A DNA stretch of 64,000 nt from positions 1 through 64,000 of the forward strand of contig NZ_LAHL01000038.1 in NCBI RefSeq assembly GCF_000966195.1. The letters are read 5' to 3'. Shown here piece by piece: positions 43,078 to 52,588 of this stretch. The translations under genes and the position numbers were made by a program. Numbering within the stretch: position 1 is the stretch's first letter; every line of letters begins with the position of its first letter. Origin of the DNA: Domibacillus robiginosus (lineage in GTDB: Bacteria > Bacillota > Bacilli > Bacillales > Domibacillaceae). The notes below the pieces were generated by a model. It ran no database searches. It had not been told where the DNA came from and saw only the letters and a list, made by a program, of their open reading frames with translations.

Positions 43078-44142
43078 TTGACAGGTATAATGCCCGATCA
43101 AATCAATCAATCCATTGTTGAGCGAGAGGAAACCTATCGGAGTATTATCGAATATTCGCTTGAAGCGATTGTGATTCATGATGATTATAAAATTCTTTAT
43201 ATCAATGAATCTGGGGCGAATTTTTTGCGTGCCTCCAAAAAAGCGCTTATCGGTGATAATATTCTATCTGTGTTTCAGCCGTCATCACATGAGAGGCTCA
43301 AGAAACGAATTCAAAAGGGAATGGCAGACGATGTACTGTCACCGCTTATTGAAGAAAAAATTATCCGGGCAGATGGAAGCGTTGTAGAAACAGAACTCTA
43401 CTGCCGGCCGGTCATGTATGGAAATCGAAAAGTTATGCAATCCGTTTTTCGGGATATATCTGTCCGCAAAGAGTCGGAAAAAATGCTTAAAAACCGAGAG
43501 AAGCTTGCTTCAGTCGGGCAGATTGCAGCCGGTATTGTCCATGAGGTAAAAAACCCGCTTACAGCCGTGAAAGGTTTTTTACAGCTACTCAAAGAATCCC
43601 ATTCACATCCTTATTTGCAGACGATGGAAAATGAACTCGACAAAGCCCTGATGACGCTCCAGAACTTATTACAGGTCTCAAAGCCGGACCTGCAGGATGA
43701 GCCTCTTATACCCATTGATTTGTGTAAAGAGCTTGAATCGCTAATGCTGCTATTCCAGGACAAATTATATAATGTAGAGGTTGAAATGGATTTACGCAAT
43801 CCGGGCAGCCGGATTCTCGGGAAAAAGAATTTATACTTAAAAGCTTTTTTTAATTTAATCAAAAATGCCTTAGAAGCCATTCATGAAAAAGGAAAAATAA
43901 AAATTAGCCACTATTGTGACAGCCAGTGGGTGTATATTAAAGTAGCAGATACGGGTGTTGGCGTGCCTGAAGAAAAACTGTCCATGCTCGGTACCCCCTT
44001 TTTCTCAAGCAAATCAGACGGCACAGGTCTTGGCCTTACACAGGTGTATACAACCATTCAGGAACACGGCGGGCATATTTCTGTTGAAAGCCGTCTTGGA
44101 GAAGGGACTACCTTTTGTATTCGACTGCCGATAACTCAATAA
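43078..44142 (+). CDS. cytosolic PAS histidine kinase (sporulation-kinase type)
   Basis: 354 residues from the TTG at 43078, nine bases after GAGGAG; an in-frame ATG at 43000 would add 26 basic residues but has no ribosome site. PAS domain (about residues 15-125; YRSIIEYSLEAIVIHDDYKILYINESGANFL), HisKA with IAAGIVHEVKNPLTAVKGFLQLL, HATPase with FFNLIKNALEAI, DTGVGVPEE and DGTGLGL. No membrane segment and no adjacent response regulator, as for KinA/KinE-like kinases of the phosphorelay. Terminator follows. Confidence 0.9.
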   Translation: MTGIMPDQINQSIVEREETYRSIIEYSLEAIVIHDDYKILYINESGANFLRASKKALIGDNILSVFQPSSHERLKKRIQKGMADDVLSPLIEEKIIRADGSVVETELYCRPVMYGNRKVMQSVFRDISVRKESEKMLKNREKLASVGQIAAGIVHEVKNPLTAVKGFLQLLKESHSHPYLQTMENELDKALMTLQNLLQVSKPDLQDEPLIPIDLCKELESLMLLFQDKLYNVEVEMDLRNPGSRILGKKNLYLKAFFNLIKNALEAIHEKGKIKISHYCDSQWVYIKVADTGVGVPEEKLSMLGTPFFSSKSDGTGLGLTQVYTTIQEHGGHISVESRLGEGTTFCIRLPITQ

Positions 44143-44176
44143 ACATAAAAGTCTTTGCAGAGTACGCAAAGAAATA

Positions 44177-44212
44177 AAAAAGCCGTCCAAACAATGGACG
44201 GCTTTTTTATTG
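44177..44212 (+). terminator. bidirectional terminator
   Basis: AAAAAGCCGTCC/GGACGGCTTTTT hairpin between convergent genes. Confidence 0.93.
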
Positions 44213-44854
44213 ACACCCATTTGGACCGCAGGACTGACCACTCATCAGCAGCGATATTTTTTTCTTTTTTGGTTTTCTTTCTTGCTCAATAAGGCATTCA
44301 ATTTCTTCTTTTGATTGAATACCAGCTACTTTCGTACAGCCGATGACCAAAAGGGGTGTGCGTGTTACTCCGGTTTCGTTATAAGCATCATGTAATGCCT
44401 TGTTGTGTATGTTTTTGTACAAACGCTGCTCAAGCGCTTCACGGTAGGCCTGTTTATCTAAACCAATATCGGCAGCTAGCCGGGTAAGAACGTTTATCTG
44501 GCCGATATTTTGCTGCTCCCCAAAAAAAGCATGCATGAGCCGGTCATTGTATTCGTCCGCCTTTCCGTTTTCTCTCGCAAAATAATAGCCTTCAGACGCA
44601 AGGCGGGAACTCGGGTATGGCTGCACATTCGGAAGAATAATCGAAACACCCATTTTTTGGGCCAGTGGATAAACAATCTCTCTCCAAAGCTGAAGGCGGT
44701 CTTCTGGATAAAGCGGTGACTGCATAGGCTGTTCGAGCGGAATCCATTCAATATTTATATCATCTTTTTCTTTAAGGACTTCATAAAGCGGCTGTTTTGC
44801 TAAAAAGCAAAATGGGCAAACATAATCGGAGTATACGCTGATTTTCACTGTCAA
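44207..44854 (-). CDS. FrnE-like DsbA-family oxidoreductase
   Basis: 215 residues from the TTG at 44854 (AAAGGAG nine bases upstream); the frame extends to 44968 but through the parS site and without a start signal. Thioredoxin fold with C-P-F-C (SVYSDYVCPFCFLAKQPLY, residues 10-25), helical insertion, and TRTPLLVIG with the cis-Pro. Ends in SLLMSGQSCGPNGCQ, giving two extra cysteines typical of the extended FrnE class. Cytoplasmic. Substrate unknown. Confidence 0.88.
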   Translation of the reverse strand: MTVKISVYSDYVCPFCFLAKQPLYEVLKEKDDINIEWIPLEQPMQSPLYPEDRLQLWREIVYPLAQKMGVSIILPNVQPYPSSRLASEGYYFARENGKADEYNDRLMHAFFGEQQNIGQINVLTRLAADIGLDKQAYREALEQRLYKNIHNKALHDAYNETGVTRTPLLVIGCTKVAGIQSKEEIECLIEQERKPKKKKISLLMSGQSCGPNGCQ

Positions 44855-44935
44855 AACGACATTCTCCTTTCTTTTCCCTTTGGGCTGATTATATAGTGCC
44901 AATGCCCGTTCGTCTAACCATCTGCTTTTGAGCTG

Positions 44936-44951
44936 CGTTTCACGTGAAACA
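44936..44951. promoter_or_regulatory. parS: parS site (ParB/Spo0J binding)
   Basis: CGTTTCACGTGAAACA matches the 16-base Bacillus parS consensus (TGTTTCACGTGAAACA) except at its first base and contains the perfect 14-base palindrome GTTTCACGTGAAAC. Such sites cluster around the replication origin. Confidence 0.85.
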
Positions 44952-44954
44952 AAA

Positions 44955-44985
44955 AAAGGCGCCGCCAAGGCACCTTTTCTTACAT
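44955..44985 (-). terminator. terminator after the YiaA-like gene
   Basis: Minus strand AAAAGGTGCC/GGCGCCTTTT with following T run, adjacent to parS. Confidence 0.75.
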
Positions 44986-44986
44986 T

Positions 44987-45253
44987 TTATTCAGAAGGAG
45001 ATTTTATGCTGCTGCGTCTGCGCTCTTCTTCCTCCGCGATAATCTCATTGTCTTCCGCATTATCACGTGTTACTTTTTGCGTTAAGATCGCACCGACGGC
45101 AACAAGAATCATAACGGCGATATAATATCCTTTTTCATTCAGCTCCATGTCTGCATTAAAAAGGCCGATCGAAAACAAAGCAACACCTGCGACGAAAGTG
45201 AAATAAGCCAGGAATGTAAAAGCAGGGGTATTTCTTCTTCGGTATCGCTGCAT
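44987..45253 (-). CDS. YiaA/YiaB-type two-helix membrane protein
   Basis: 88 residues, AAGGAGG 7 bases before the ATG. Two membrane helices (about 12-33 and 43-60) with NADMELNEKGYYIAVMILVAVGAILTQKVTRDN, the conserved core of the YiaAB family, and a charged C-terminal tail (EIIAEEEERRRSS). Function unknown in the family. Confidence 0.85.
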   Translation of the reverse strand: MQRYRRRNTPAFTFLAYFTFVAGVALFSIGLFNADMELNEKGYYIAVMILVAVGAILTQKVTRDNAEDNEIIAEEEERRRSSIKSPSE

Positions 45254-45416
45254 GGGATCTCCTCCTTTATTTTGTTAGTACTAGATACTAATACTATACC
45301 ATAAATTCTGAAAAAAGACTATATATGGCAGGTATCCCCCTAGAAAAAGAACTTATGGTAAAATGAAAGGGTTGTAAAAAGAAGCTGTTTAACGCGTAAA
45401 AGCTGGAGATGAAGAA

Positions 45417-46157
45417 ATGTTAATTGTATTGACTATGTTTTTGCTTGGCACGCTGTTTGGTTTTATCGGAGCAGGCGGAGCGGGATTTGTGATTGCTGTG
45501 CTGACTCTTTTTTTTCATGTGCCCATTCATACAGCACTCGGTACTTCCCTGGCAGCGATGGCGTTTACAAGTGTATCTGGTGCATACAGTCACTATCGCG
45601 AAGGAAACACACATTTGAAGGTCGGCCTTATTGTCGGCGGCTTTGCGGCGGCTGGTTCATTTGCGGGTGCCAAGATTGCAGCTGTTATACCTGAAGAATC
45701 ACTGCACTGGCTAACAGCGGGCATGCTGTTTTTATCCGCTTTTTTGCTTTTTATCAAGCTGTTTTTTTTAAAAGACACATCAAAGACGGTAGATGATAAA
45801 AGCCACATTGTTTGGTTAAAGGGAATTTTGCTCGGTCTGCTTGTAGGTGCATTGTCCGGGACATTTGGGATTGGCTCAGCACCATTTATTCAAATTGGCT
45901 TAATGGTTCTGCTTCATTTAACGATCCGTCAGTCAGTCGGCACAACGATGCTGGTGATTTTGCCACTTGCAATCGGCGGCGGAGCTGGTTACTTTTCAGA
46001 AGGATTTATTGATTTCTTTTTGCTGTTAAAGGTGCTTATTGGTACAGCTTGCGGTGCTTATATTGGCGCGAAATTCACCAATATTTTACCTCAGCCCATG
46101 TTAAAATCTGTGGTTATTTTAACACCAACTATGGCTGCAGTCCTATTGTTAATTTAG
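45417..46157 (+). CDS. TauE/SafE-family anion exporter-like protein
   Basis: 246 residues with about eight membrane helices. TauE/SafE marks: GFIGAGGAGFVIAVLTLFFHVPIHTALGTSLAAM and a second copy, GLLVGALSGTFGIGSAPFIQIGLMVLLHLTIRQSVGTTMLVI. Family members move sulphite, sulphonates or other small organic anions. No sulphur genes adjoin it. RBS is weak (GGAGATGAAG). Confidence 0.9.
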   Translation: MLIVLTMFLLGTLFGFIGAGGAGFVIAVLTLFFHVPIHTALGTSLAAMAFTSVSGAYSHYREGNTHLKVGLIVGGFAAAGSFAGAKIAAVIPEESLHWLTAGMLFLSAFLLFIKLFFLKDTSKTVDDKSHIVWLKGILLGLLVGALSGTFGIGSAPFIQIGLMVLLHLTIRQSVGTTMLVILPLAIGGGAGYFSEGFIDFFLLLKVLIGTACGAYIGAKFTNILPQPMLKSVVILTPTMAAVLLLI

Positions 46158-46219
46158 CCTTTCGAAAGTACTAGTCAAAAAAGCATAAAGGTTTTATAAT
46201 ATATTTATAAAATACATCT

Positions 46220-46303
46220 GAAAAAGGCAAACTACTCCGAAAGGGTAGGACGCAAAGCCATGAGCCTAACTGCTGAAAAGCATATGGTCGTCAGGTTGCC
46301 AGG
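46220..46303 (+). ncRNA. cyclic di-GMP-I (GEMM) riboswitch
   Basis: Aptamer core in order: AAAAAGGCAAACTACTCC, GAAAGGGTAG, GACGCAAAGCC, GAGCCTAACTGCTGAAAAGCA and CAGGTTGCC. These are the diagnostic GEMM-I elements (P1 closing GGCAA/TTGCC, tetraloop-receptor pair, GGACGCAAAGCC). It lies 47 bases before the start of the secreted-protein gene. Confidence 0.95.
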
Positions 46304-46346
46304 CTCTCATTCTGTGAGTCTAGGCTTACAGAATGGAGGGCTTTTT
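46302..46346 (+). terminator. expression platform terminator of the c-di-GMP riboswitch
   Basis: CTCATTCTGTGAG pairs with CTTACAGAATGGAG; followed by GGCTTTTTG. The 3' arm contains the GGAGGG ribosome site at 46335-46340, so the hairpin could block both elongation and initiation. Confidence 0.8.
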
Positions 46347-46349
46347 GTA

Positions 46350-47222
46350 TTGAAAAAAATAGTCGTCTTACTGTCCTTTTTTGTTCTTATGGCCGCTGGA
46401 ACCCAGCAAACAAAAGCGGAGGCAGCTGCTGCGGGCGACCGGGCAACATGGCTGTGGAATCCGTGGATGATCATTGATGATGAAGCAGGAACGCTTGCTT
46501 TTTTGGAAAGCAAGCAATTGAATAAAGTATACGTGCAAATTGATCGAGATATCCCTGCAGGTGTGTATCGCAGCTTTATCCAAAAAGCAGCTGCAAAGGG
46601 TATGCGTATTTATGCACTGGATGGAGCGCCGGCCTGGGTAGCACCGAAAGGATATACGAGCCAAAATCAGCTGATGAACTGGCTTGGAGATTATCAAAGC
46701 GGATCAACCGATGATCAAAAATTTGCGGGTGTTCATCTAGATGTAGAACCATATCTTTACAGCGGCTGGACATCCAATCAGGCTGGAACGATTAAAGCAT
46801 ACCAGGCACTAGTGCAGCGTGCGAAAACGAGCACGGCATCCTTGAAGCTTCCACTTGAAGTGGACATGCCGTTTTGGTTTGATGAAGTTCGCTACAAAAA
46901 CACATATGGAGCCGGCATGCTGGCAGAGTGGGTTATTGCAAATACAAACAGTGTAACGATTATGGCTTACCGCGATGATGCCGCATTTATTATTGACGTT
47001 GTAAAAAATGAGATTGCGATGGCTGGAAAATATGGAAAAGCAATTGTTGTCGGCGTAGAAACAGGAGAAACAGACGAAGGTGACAATATCTCCTTTTTTG
47101 AAGAAGGAGAAGCTTTCATGCAGCAAGAGCTGGCAGAAGTGCAGTCTTACTATACAGGCACACCAGGATTCAACGGAACGGCTGTCCACCATGTAGGAAG
47201 CTGGATGTCCATGAATCCGTAA
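46350..47222 (+). CDS. secreted protein controlled by c-di-GMP, probable glycosidase-like barrel
   Basis: 290 residues from the TTG at 46350, nine bases after GGAGGG. Signal peptide MKKIVVLLSFFVLMAAGTQQTKAEA. The mature part begins WLWNPWMI and has alternating strand/helix units of a TIM barrel: KVYVQIDRDIP, MRIYALDGAPAWV, FAGVHLDVEPYLY (E a possible catalytic acid), PLEVDMPFWFDE, VTIMAYRDDA, AIVVGVETGE. This layout fits polysaccharide-degrading barrels, but I cannot name a family. Riboswitch control suggests a role in matrix or surface behaviour. Confidence 0.82.
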   Translation: MKKIVVLLSFFVLMAAGTQQTKAEAAAAGDRATWLWNPWMIIDDEAGTLAFLESKQLNKVYVQIDRDIPAGVYRSFIQKAAAKGMRIYALDGAPAWVAPKGYTSQNQLMNWLGDYQSGSTDDQKFAGVHLDVEPYLYSGWTSNQAGTIKAYQALVQRAKTSTASLKLPLEVDMPFWFDEVRYKNTYGAGMLAEWVIANTNSVTIMAYRDDAAFIIDVVKNEIAMAGKYGKAIVVGVETGETDEGDNISFFEEGEAFMQQELAEVQSYYTGTPGFNGTAVHHVGSWMSMNP

Positions 47223-47229
47223 ACAGAAA

Positions 47230-47261
47230 AGATCTGTCTTTAAAAAGGCGGATCTTTTTTG
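47230..47261 (+). terminator. terminator after the secreted-protein gene (left copy)
   Basis: AGATCTGTC TTTAAAAAG GCGGATCT hairpin then TTTTTT. The 26-base hairpin recurs at 47752-47777 with one change. Confidence 0.9.
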
Positions 47262-47751
47262 TTTGTTGAAATAGAATGTTATCCAGTTGTATCATCCTCA
47301 GTGTCTACCTGTTTATGGACATTTTCGGTCTATCTTGATCCCCTATGTGTAACCGTTCTTAGTCGAAGCATAGAAAAAGCGGCACTCGCGAGGCTCCGCT
47401 TTCCAAGGGGCAGGCGTTGAGCCCGAACGCGCCTGTCGGCTTCCACGGCCTCAGCTGCCCTCCCACCTCCAAGTGGCTTGCAACAAGAGTATATAGAGCT
47501 AAAAAGGTTGTATTTTTTCTTTTTAAAAAAGAGAAAAATGTCTATCCAGTCCTTGGCTGATTGATCTTCAACACTACTTAGTGAAGCCGGCCGGACGTAG
47601 ACTCCTGCGGGAAGTACACAGTGACAGTGAGTCGGGAGGTCCCGCAGGCGTAAGCCGAGGAAGCTCTCACACTGTCTTAGGATGCGCGAAGTCCGGCAGG
47701 CTTCACTTATCGGCTCTTTTTTTGAAAGAGAAAGAATTTGTCTACACACTG
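47262..47751 (-). repeat. dispersed MITE-like repeat, copy 2 plus flanking GC-rich segment
   Basis: 47500-47750 is the reverse complement of the copy at 12645-12890 with about 80 percent identity by eye. Inverted arms AGTGAAGCCGGCCGGAC (from 47580) and GTCCGGCAGGCTTCACT (to 47707) bracket the core. 47340-47500 holds another GC-rich, palindrome-bearing part not seen in copy 1. No protein is encoded. Direction is given relative to copy 1. Confidence 0.85.
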
Positions 47752-47779
47752 AGATCCGTCTTTAAAAAGGCGGATCTTC
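47752..47779 (+). terminator. second copy of the same terminator hairpin
   Basis: AGATCCGTC TTTAAAAAG GCGGATCT, 25 of 26 bases identical to 47230-47255, but followed only by TCTT. Confidence 0.75.
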
Positions 47780-47813
47780 TTGTATGCAAAATTTCTTGCT
47801 TTCACATAATGAT

Positions 47814-47858
47814 TTTTACTAAAAATATATTTGACTTTTACTAAAATAAAAGTAAAAT
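47814..47858 (+). promoter_or_regulatory. gal operon promoter and putative GalR operators
   Basis: Two TTTTACTAAAA boxes start at 47814 and 47836, 22 bases apart (two helical turns); the second is part of the dyad TTTACT...AGTAAA. They overlap TTGACT (47831-47836) and TAAAAT (47853-47858), a sigma-A promoter with 16-base spacing. Binding by the LacI-type repressor at the operon end is inferred. Confidence 0.65.
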
Positions 47859-47881
47859 AAAAGAAAAAAGGGGGCGCTTTC

Positions 47882-49063
47882 ATGAAAATGGAGGGAATGG
47901 GACGGTTATTTGCAGACACTTTTAATCGGCCGGCTGAGCGAGTTTTTTTTGCACCCGGGCGCATTAATTTAATTGGAGAACATACGGATTACAACGGCGG
48001 CCACGTATTTCCGCTTGCGATTACCTTTGGAACGTATGCATTAGCAGCAAAAAGAGAAGATAACAAACTTCGCTTTTATTCTGCTAATTTTAGTGAACGG
48101 GGAGTAGTGGAAGGATCGCTTGACGCATTGGGCTACAGAGAAGAAGATGGATGGACCAATTATCCGAAAGGCATGACGAAGCTGATGCAGGAAGCGGGTT
48201 ATTCAATCAATACCGGATATGATGTTCTTTTTTACGGCAATATTCCAAACGGAGCCGGCCTTTCTTCTTCAGCCTCCATTGAAATGGCAACGGGTGTGAT
48301 GTTAGAAGGGCTGTTTGACCTGGATATAGATCGGATTGAGATGGTGAAAATCGGCCAAAGAGTTGAAAACTACTACATCGGTGTCAACAGCGGCATTATG
48401 GATCAATTTGCGATTGGCATGGGTAAAGCCGGCGCAGCGATCTGGCTTGATTGTGAAACGCTCGACTTTGAATACGCGCCAATCGAGCTTCCAGATGCAA
48501 GCATTGTTATAATGAATACGAACAAGCGCCGTGAGCTTGCTTCATCTAAATACAATGAGCGGCGCAGCGAGTGTGAGGAAGCACTAAGCCGGCTTCAAAA
48601 ACAAATTGATGTGAAGTCGCTTGGCGAGCTGACGACGGATCAGTTTGAAGAGTATCGGGCAGCAATCGGTGATGCTGTTTTGGAAAAGCGCGCACGTCAT
48701 GCCGTTTATGAAAATGCACGGACAATCGAGGCGCTGAACAAGCTGAAGCGAGGAGACGTGGAAGCAGTCGGCTTGCTTATGAATGAATCGCATCGCTCGC
48801 TGGAACAGGATTATGAAGTAACAGGAAAAGAGCTTGATACACTCGTGCACACAGCCTGGAATCAGCCGGGAGTAATCGGTGCACGAATGACTGGAGCAGG
48901 CTTTGGCGGCTGTGCTATTGCCATTGTCCTTAACGAGCATATCGACTCATTTATAAGTGAAGTTGGGAATCGGTACAAAGAGGAATGTGGCATCGAAGCA
49001 GCGTTCTACATGGCTGCTATTGGCGGCGGTGCACGTGAACTAGTGAGGGAGGAAATAAAATGA
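47882..49063 (+). CDS. galK: galactokinase
   Basis: Phosphorylates galactose to galactose-1-phosphate (Leloir pathway). 393 residues. GHMP kinase with the galactokinase signature PGRINLIGEHTDYNGG (about residues 22-37), the ATP loop NGAGLSSSASIEMA (about 125-138), and C-terminal GARMTGAGFGGCAIAI. RBS AAGGGGGCG. First gene of galKETR; overlaps galE by 4 bases (ATGA). Confidence 0.97.
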   Translation: MKMEGMGRLFADTFNRPAERVFFAPGRINLIGEHTDYNGGHVFPLAITFGTYALAAKREDNKLRFYSANFSERGVVEGSLDALGYREEDGWTNYPKGMTKLMQEAGYSINTGYDVLFYGNIPNGAGLSSSASIEMATGVMLEGLFDLDIDRIEMVKIGQRVENYYIGVNSGIMDQFAIGMGKAGAAIWLDCETLDFEYAPIELPDASIVIMNTNKRRELASSKYNERRSECEEALSRLQKQIDVKSLGELTTDQFEEYRAAIGDAVLEKRARHAVYENARTIEALNKLKRGDVEAVGLLMNESHRSLEQDYEVTGKELDTLVHTAWNQPGVIGARMTGAGFGGCAIAIVLNEHIDSFISEVGNRYKEECGIEAAFYMAAIGGGARELVREEIK

Positions 49064-50061
49064 GTATTGCTGTAATAGGCGGAGCAGGATATGTTGGTTC
49101 GCACGCGGTGCGGGCTCTTTTAGCGAAAAACCGCGATGTGGTAGTAATTGATAGTCTCGAAACAGGCCACCCAGAATCTGTGCCGGACGGTGTATCCTTT
49201 TATACAGGAGATATCCGGGATCGTCACTTTTTGGATGAAATATTTGCCAATGAACAGATTGAGCAGGTGGTTCATTTTGCGGCAAATTCACTTGTGGGTG
49301 AGTCGATGGAAAATCCGCTGAAGTACTACGACAATAATGTGTTTGGTACGCAGGTATTGCTTGAGGCGATGATAAAGCACGGAGTAGAGCACATTGTTTT
49401 TTCTTCCTCAGCTGCTACATATGGAGAACAAAAAGAAATGCCTATCACAGAAGAGGCACCTGCCGATCCAACAAGTGCATACGGTGAAACAAAACTAGCG
49501 ATGGAGCGAATGATGAAATGGTGTGATGCCGCGCACGGTACAAAATTTGTTTCACTGCGCTATTTTAACGTTGCCGGAGCAAGCGAATTGGGTGTGATTG
49601 GGGAAGATCATAATCCGGAAACACACTTAATTCCAGTTGTATTGCAGGTAGCTAACGGGCAACGGGAACACATTACCATTTTTGGAGAGGATTATCCGAC
49701 AGAAGACGGTACGTGTATTCGTGATTATATTCATGTAGAAGACTTGGTTGATGCACATATTCTAGCACTGGATTATTTGAAAGACGGCGGCGAAAGCAAC
49801 ATTTTTAATTTGGGCTCTAATCAAGGGTTTTCTGTAAAAGAAATTGTCGAAGCTGCAAGGGAAGTAACCGGGCATCCGATTCCAGTTGTAATTGGCCAAA
49901 AGCGTGCGGGTGATCCAGCCGTGTTAATCGCTTCTTCTCAAAAAGCGCGGTCAGTACTTGGATGGTCACCTGCCCGGACAGATATTTCAACGATTATTCG
50001 TGACGCATGGAATTGGCATGAGCAGCATCCGCATGGTTATAAAGGGGCGGGCCGTTCATGA
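49060..50061 (+). CDS. galE: UDP-glucose 4-epimerase
   Basis: Interconverts UDP-galactose and UDP-glucose. 333 residues. NAD-binding GGAGYVGSH at residues 7-15, catalytic SSSAATYG with the Ser/Thr, and Y-x3-K in SAYGETKLAMERMMKW. RBS GAGGGAGG. Overlaps galK and galT, so the three are translationally coupled. Confidence 0.97.
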   Translation: MSIAVIGGAGYVGSHAVRALLAKNRDVVVIDSLETGHPESVPDGVSFYTGDIRDRHFLDEIFANEQIEQVVHFAANSLVGESMENPLKYYDNNVFGTQVLLEAMIKHGVEHIVFSSSAATYGEQKEMPITEEAPADPTSAYGETKLAMERMMKWCDAAHGTKFVSLRYFNVAGASELGVIGEDHNPETHLIPVVLQVANGQREHITIFGEDYPTEDGTCIRDYIHVEDLVDAHILALDYLKDGGESNIFNLGSNQGFSVKEIVEAAREVTGHPIPVVIGQKRAGDPAVLIASSQKARSVLGWSPARTDISTIIRDAWNWHEQHPHGYKGAGRS

Positions 50062-51536
50062 TTTTCGCTTATGTCGAAGAGCTCATCCGCAAAGCCCAGC
50101 AGGCCGGGCTGATCGAAAAGCGTGATCATATTTATGCAAGAAACCGCCTGCTCGCTTTGCTGAAAAAAAATGATTTTACCGAACCGGCTGAAAGTGTCTC
50201 TGGACTTTCTATTCCGGAGCTGGTGGAAAAATTGACAGACGAAGCGTCAGCGCAAGGAATCGTGCAGCCGTTTTTAGAGGATAAAGAAATGTTTGCAGCG
50301 GATATAATGAATATTTTTATTTCTAAGCCGTCTCAAATCGCCGATTCTTTTTGGAAAAGCTATTCGTCTTCGCCGCAGCAGGCAACGGATTTCTTTTACA
50401 GCTTGAGCCAGGCATCGAATTACATTCAAACGAAGCGGATTGCCAAAAATATTTCGTACAAAGCCGAGACAGATTACGGTGAGCTGGATATTACGATTAA
50501 TTTGTCAAAGCCAGAGAAGGACCCGGCTGAAATTGCCCGAGCAAAATTGCGTCCTGAGCCGGAAACAAATTATCCAAAATGTCTTTTGTGTGTGGAAAAT
50601 GAGGGATACGAAGGACATGCGAATCACCCGGCGCGTGCCAACCATCGAATTGTGCCGATGACGCTGGGCGAAGAAGAATGGTTTCTTCAATACTCTCCCT
50701 ATGTGTATTACAATGAGCATTGCATTTTGCTTTCTGGTGAGCATCGTGACATGAAAATTGACCGGGCCGGGTTTGAACGCTTGCTTGATTTCGTCCATCA
50801 ATTTCCACACTATTTTGCCGGCTCCAATGCTGACCTTCCCATCGTTGGCGGCTCGATTTTAACACATGATCATTATCAGGGCGGCCGTTATGAATTTGCT
50901 ATGGCTAAAGCAAAAGAAGAAACCCTTTTTTCAATGCAGAACTTCCCGGCAGTGAAGGGGGCCACTTTGTACTGGCCAATGTCTGTTATACGGCTTAAAA
51001 GTGAAGACCGCTTCCAGCTTTCGGCGGCAGCTGAGCACGTATTATCAAGCTGGAAAACATACGATGATGAAGCATGCAGTATTTGGTCACGTACAGGAGA
51101 AACGCCTCACAATACCGTTACACCTATTGCTAGAAAACGCGGCACCTATTTTGAACTTGACCTCGTGCTGCGCAACAACCGGACAACGGAGGAGCATCCA
51201 ATGGGCTTGTTTCACCCGCATGCAGATATTCATCATATTAAACGCGAAAATATTGGGCTGATTGAAGTGATGGGTCTTGCTGTTCTGCCGGCGCGTTTAA
51301 AAGAGGATTTAGCCGAAGTCACCGCGTTCGTTGCCGACGAGTCTGAGCAGGTAAAGGAGGAGCACCGTGACTGGGCAGAGGGACTTCGCTTAACGTATGA
51401 CGGCCAGACAAACCTGGAAGAATTTATACGCCAGGCCGTTGCGGCCAAGTTTTTAAGGGGCCTCGAGGACTGCGGAGTATTTAAGCAAACAAAAGAAGGG
51501 AAAAACGGATTCAGCCGCTTTTTGAACCAACTTTAA
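50058..51536 (+). CDS. galT: galactose-1-phosphate uridylyltransferase (GalT, Firmicutes class)
   Basis: Transfers UMP from UDP-glucose to galactose-1-phosphate. 492 residues, the long type found in Bacillus and lactobacilli rather than the 350-residue E. coli type. Conserved: NYPKCLLCVENEGYEGHANHPARANHRIVPM, YSPYVYYNEHCILLSGEHRDMKI and the H-x-H-x-Q-G-type site LTHDHYQGGRYEFAM. Overlaps galE by 4 bases. Confidence 0.96.
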   Translation: MIFAYVEELIRKAQQAGLIEKRDHIYARNRLLALLKKNDFTEPAESVSGLSIPELVEKLTDEASAQGIVQPFLEDKEMFAADIMNIFISKPSQIADSFWKSYSSSPQQATDFFYSLSQASNYIQTKRIAKNISYKAETDYGELDITINLSKPEKDPAEIARAKLRPEPETNYPKCLLCVENEGYEGHANHPARANHRIVPMTLGEEEWFLQYSPYVYYNEHCILLSGEHRDMKIDRAGFERLLDFVHQFPHYFAGSNADLPIVGGSILTHDHYQGGRYEFAMAKAKEETLFSMQNFPAVKGATLYWPMSVIRLKSEDRFQLSAAAEHVLSSWKTYDDEACSIWSRTGETPHNTVTPIARKRGTYFELDLVLRNNRTTEEHPMGLFHPHADIHHIKRENIGLIEVMGLAVLPARLKEDLAEVTAFVADESEQVKEEHRDWAEGLRLTYDGQTNLEEFIRQAVAAKFLRGLEDCGVFKQTKEGKNGFSRFLNQL

Positions 51537-52547
<1,011 letters not shown>

Positions 52548-52548
52548 A

Positions 52549-52588
52549 AAATCACCATCATCCGGCCGGATGATGGTGATTTTTTATT
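52549..52588 (+). terminator. bidirectional terminator
   Basis: AAAATCACCATCATCCGG/CCGGATGATGGTGATTTT, near-perfect 18-bp stem with T runs on both strands, between galR and the convergent pfpI. Confidence 0.94.
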
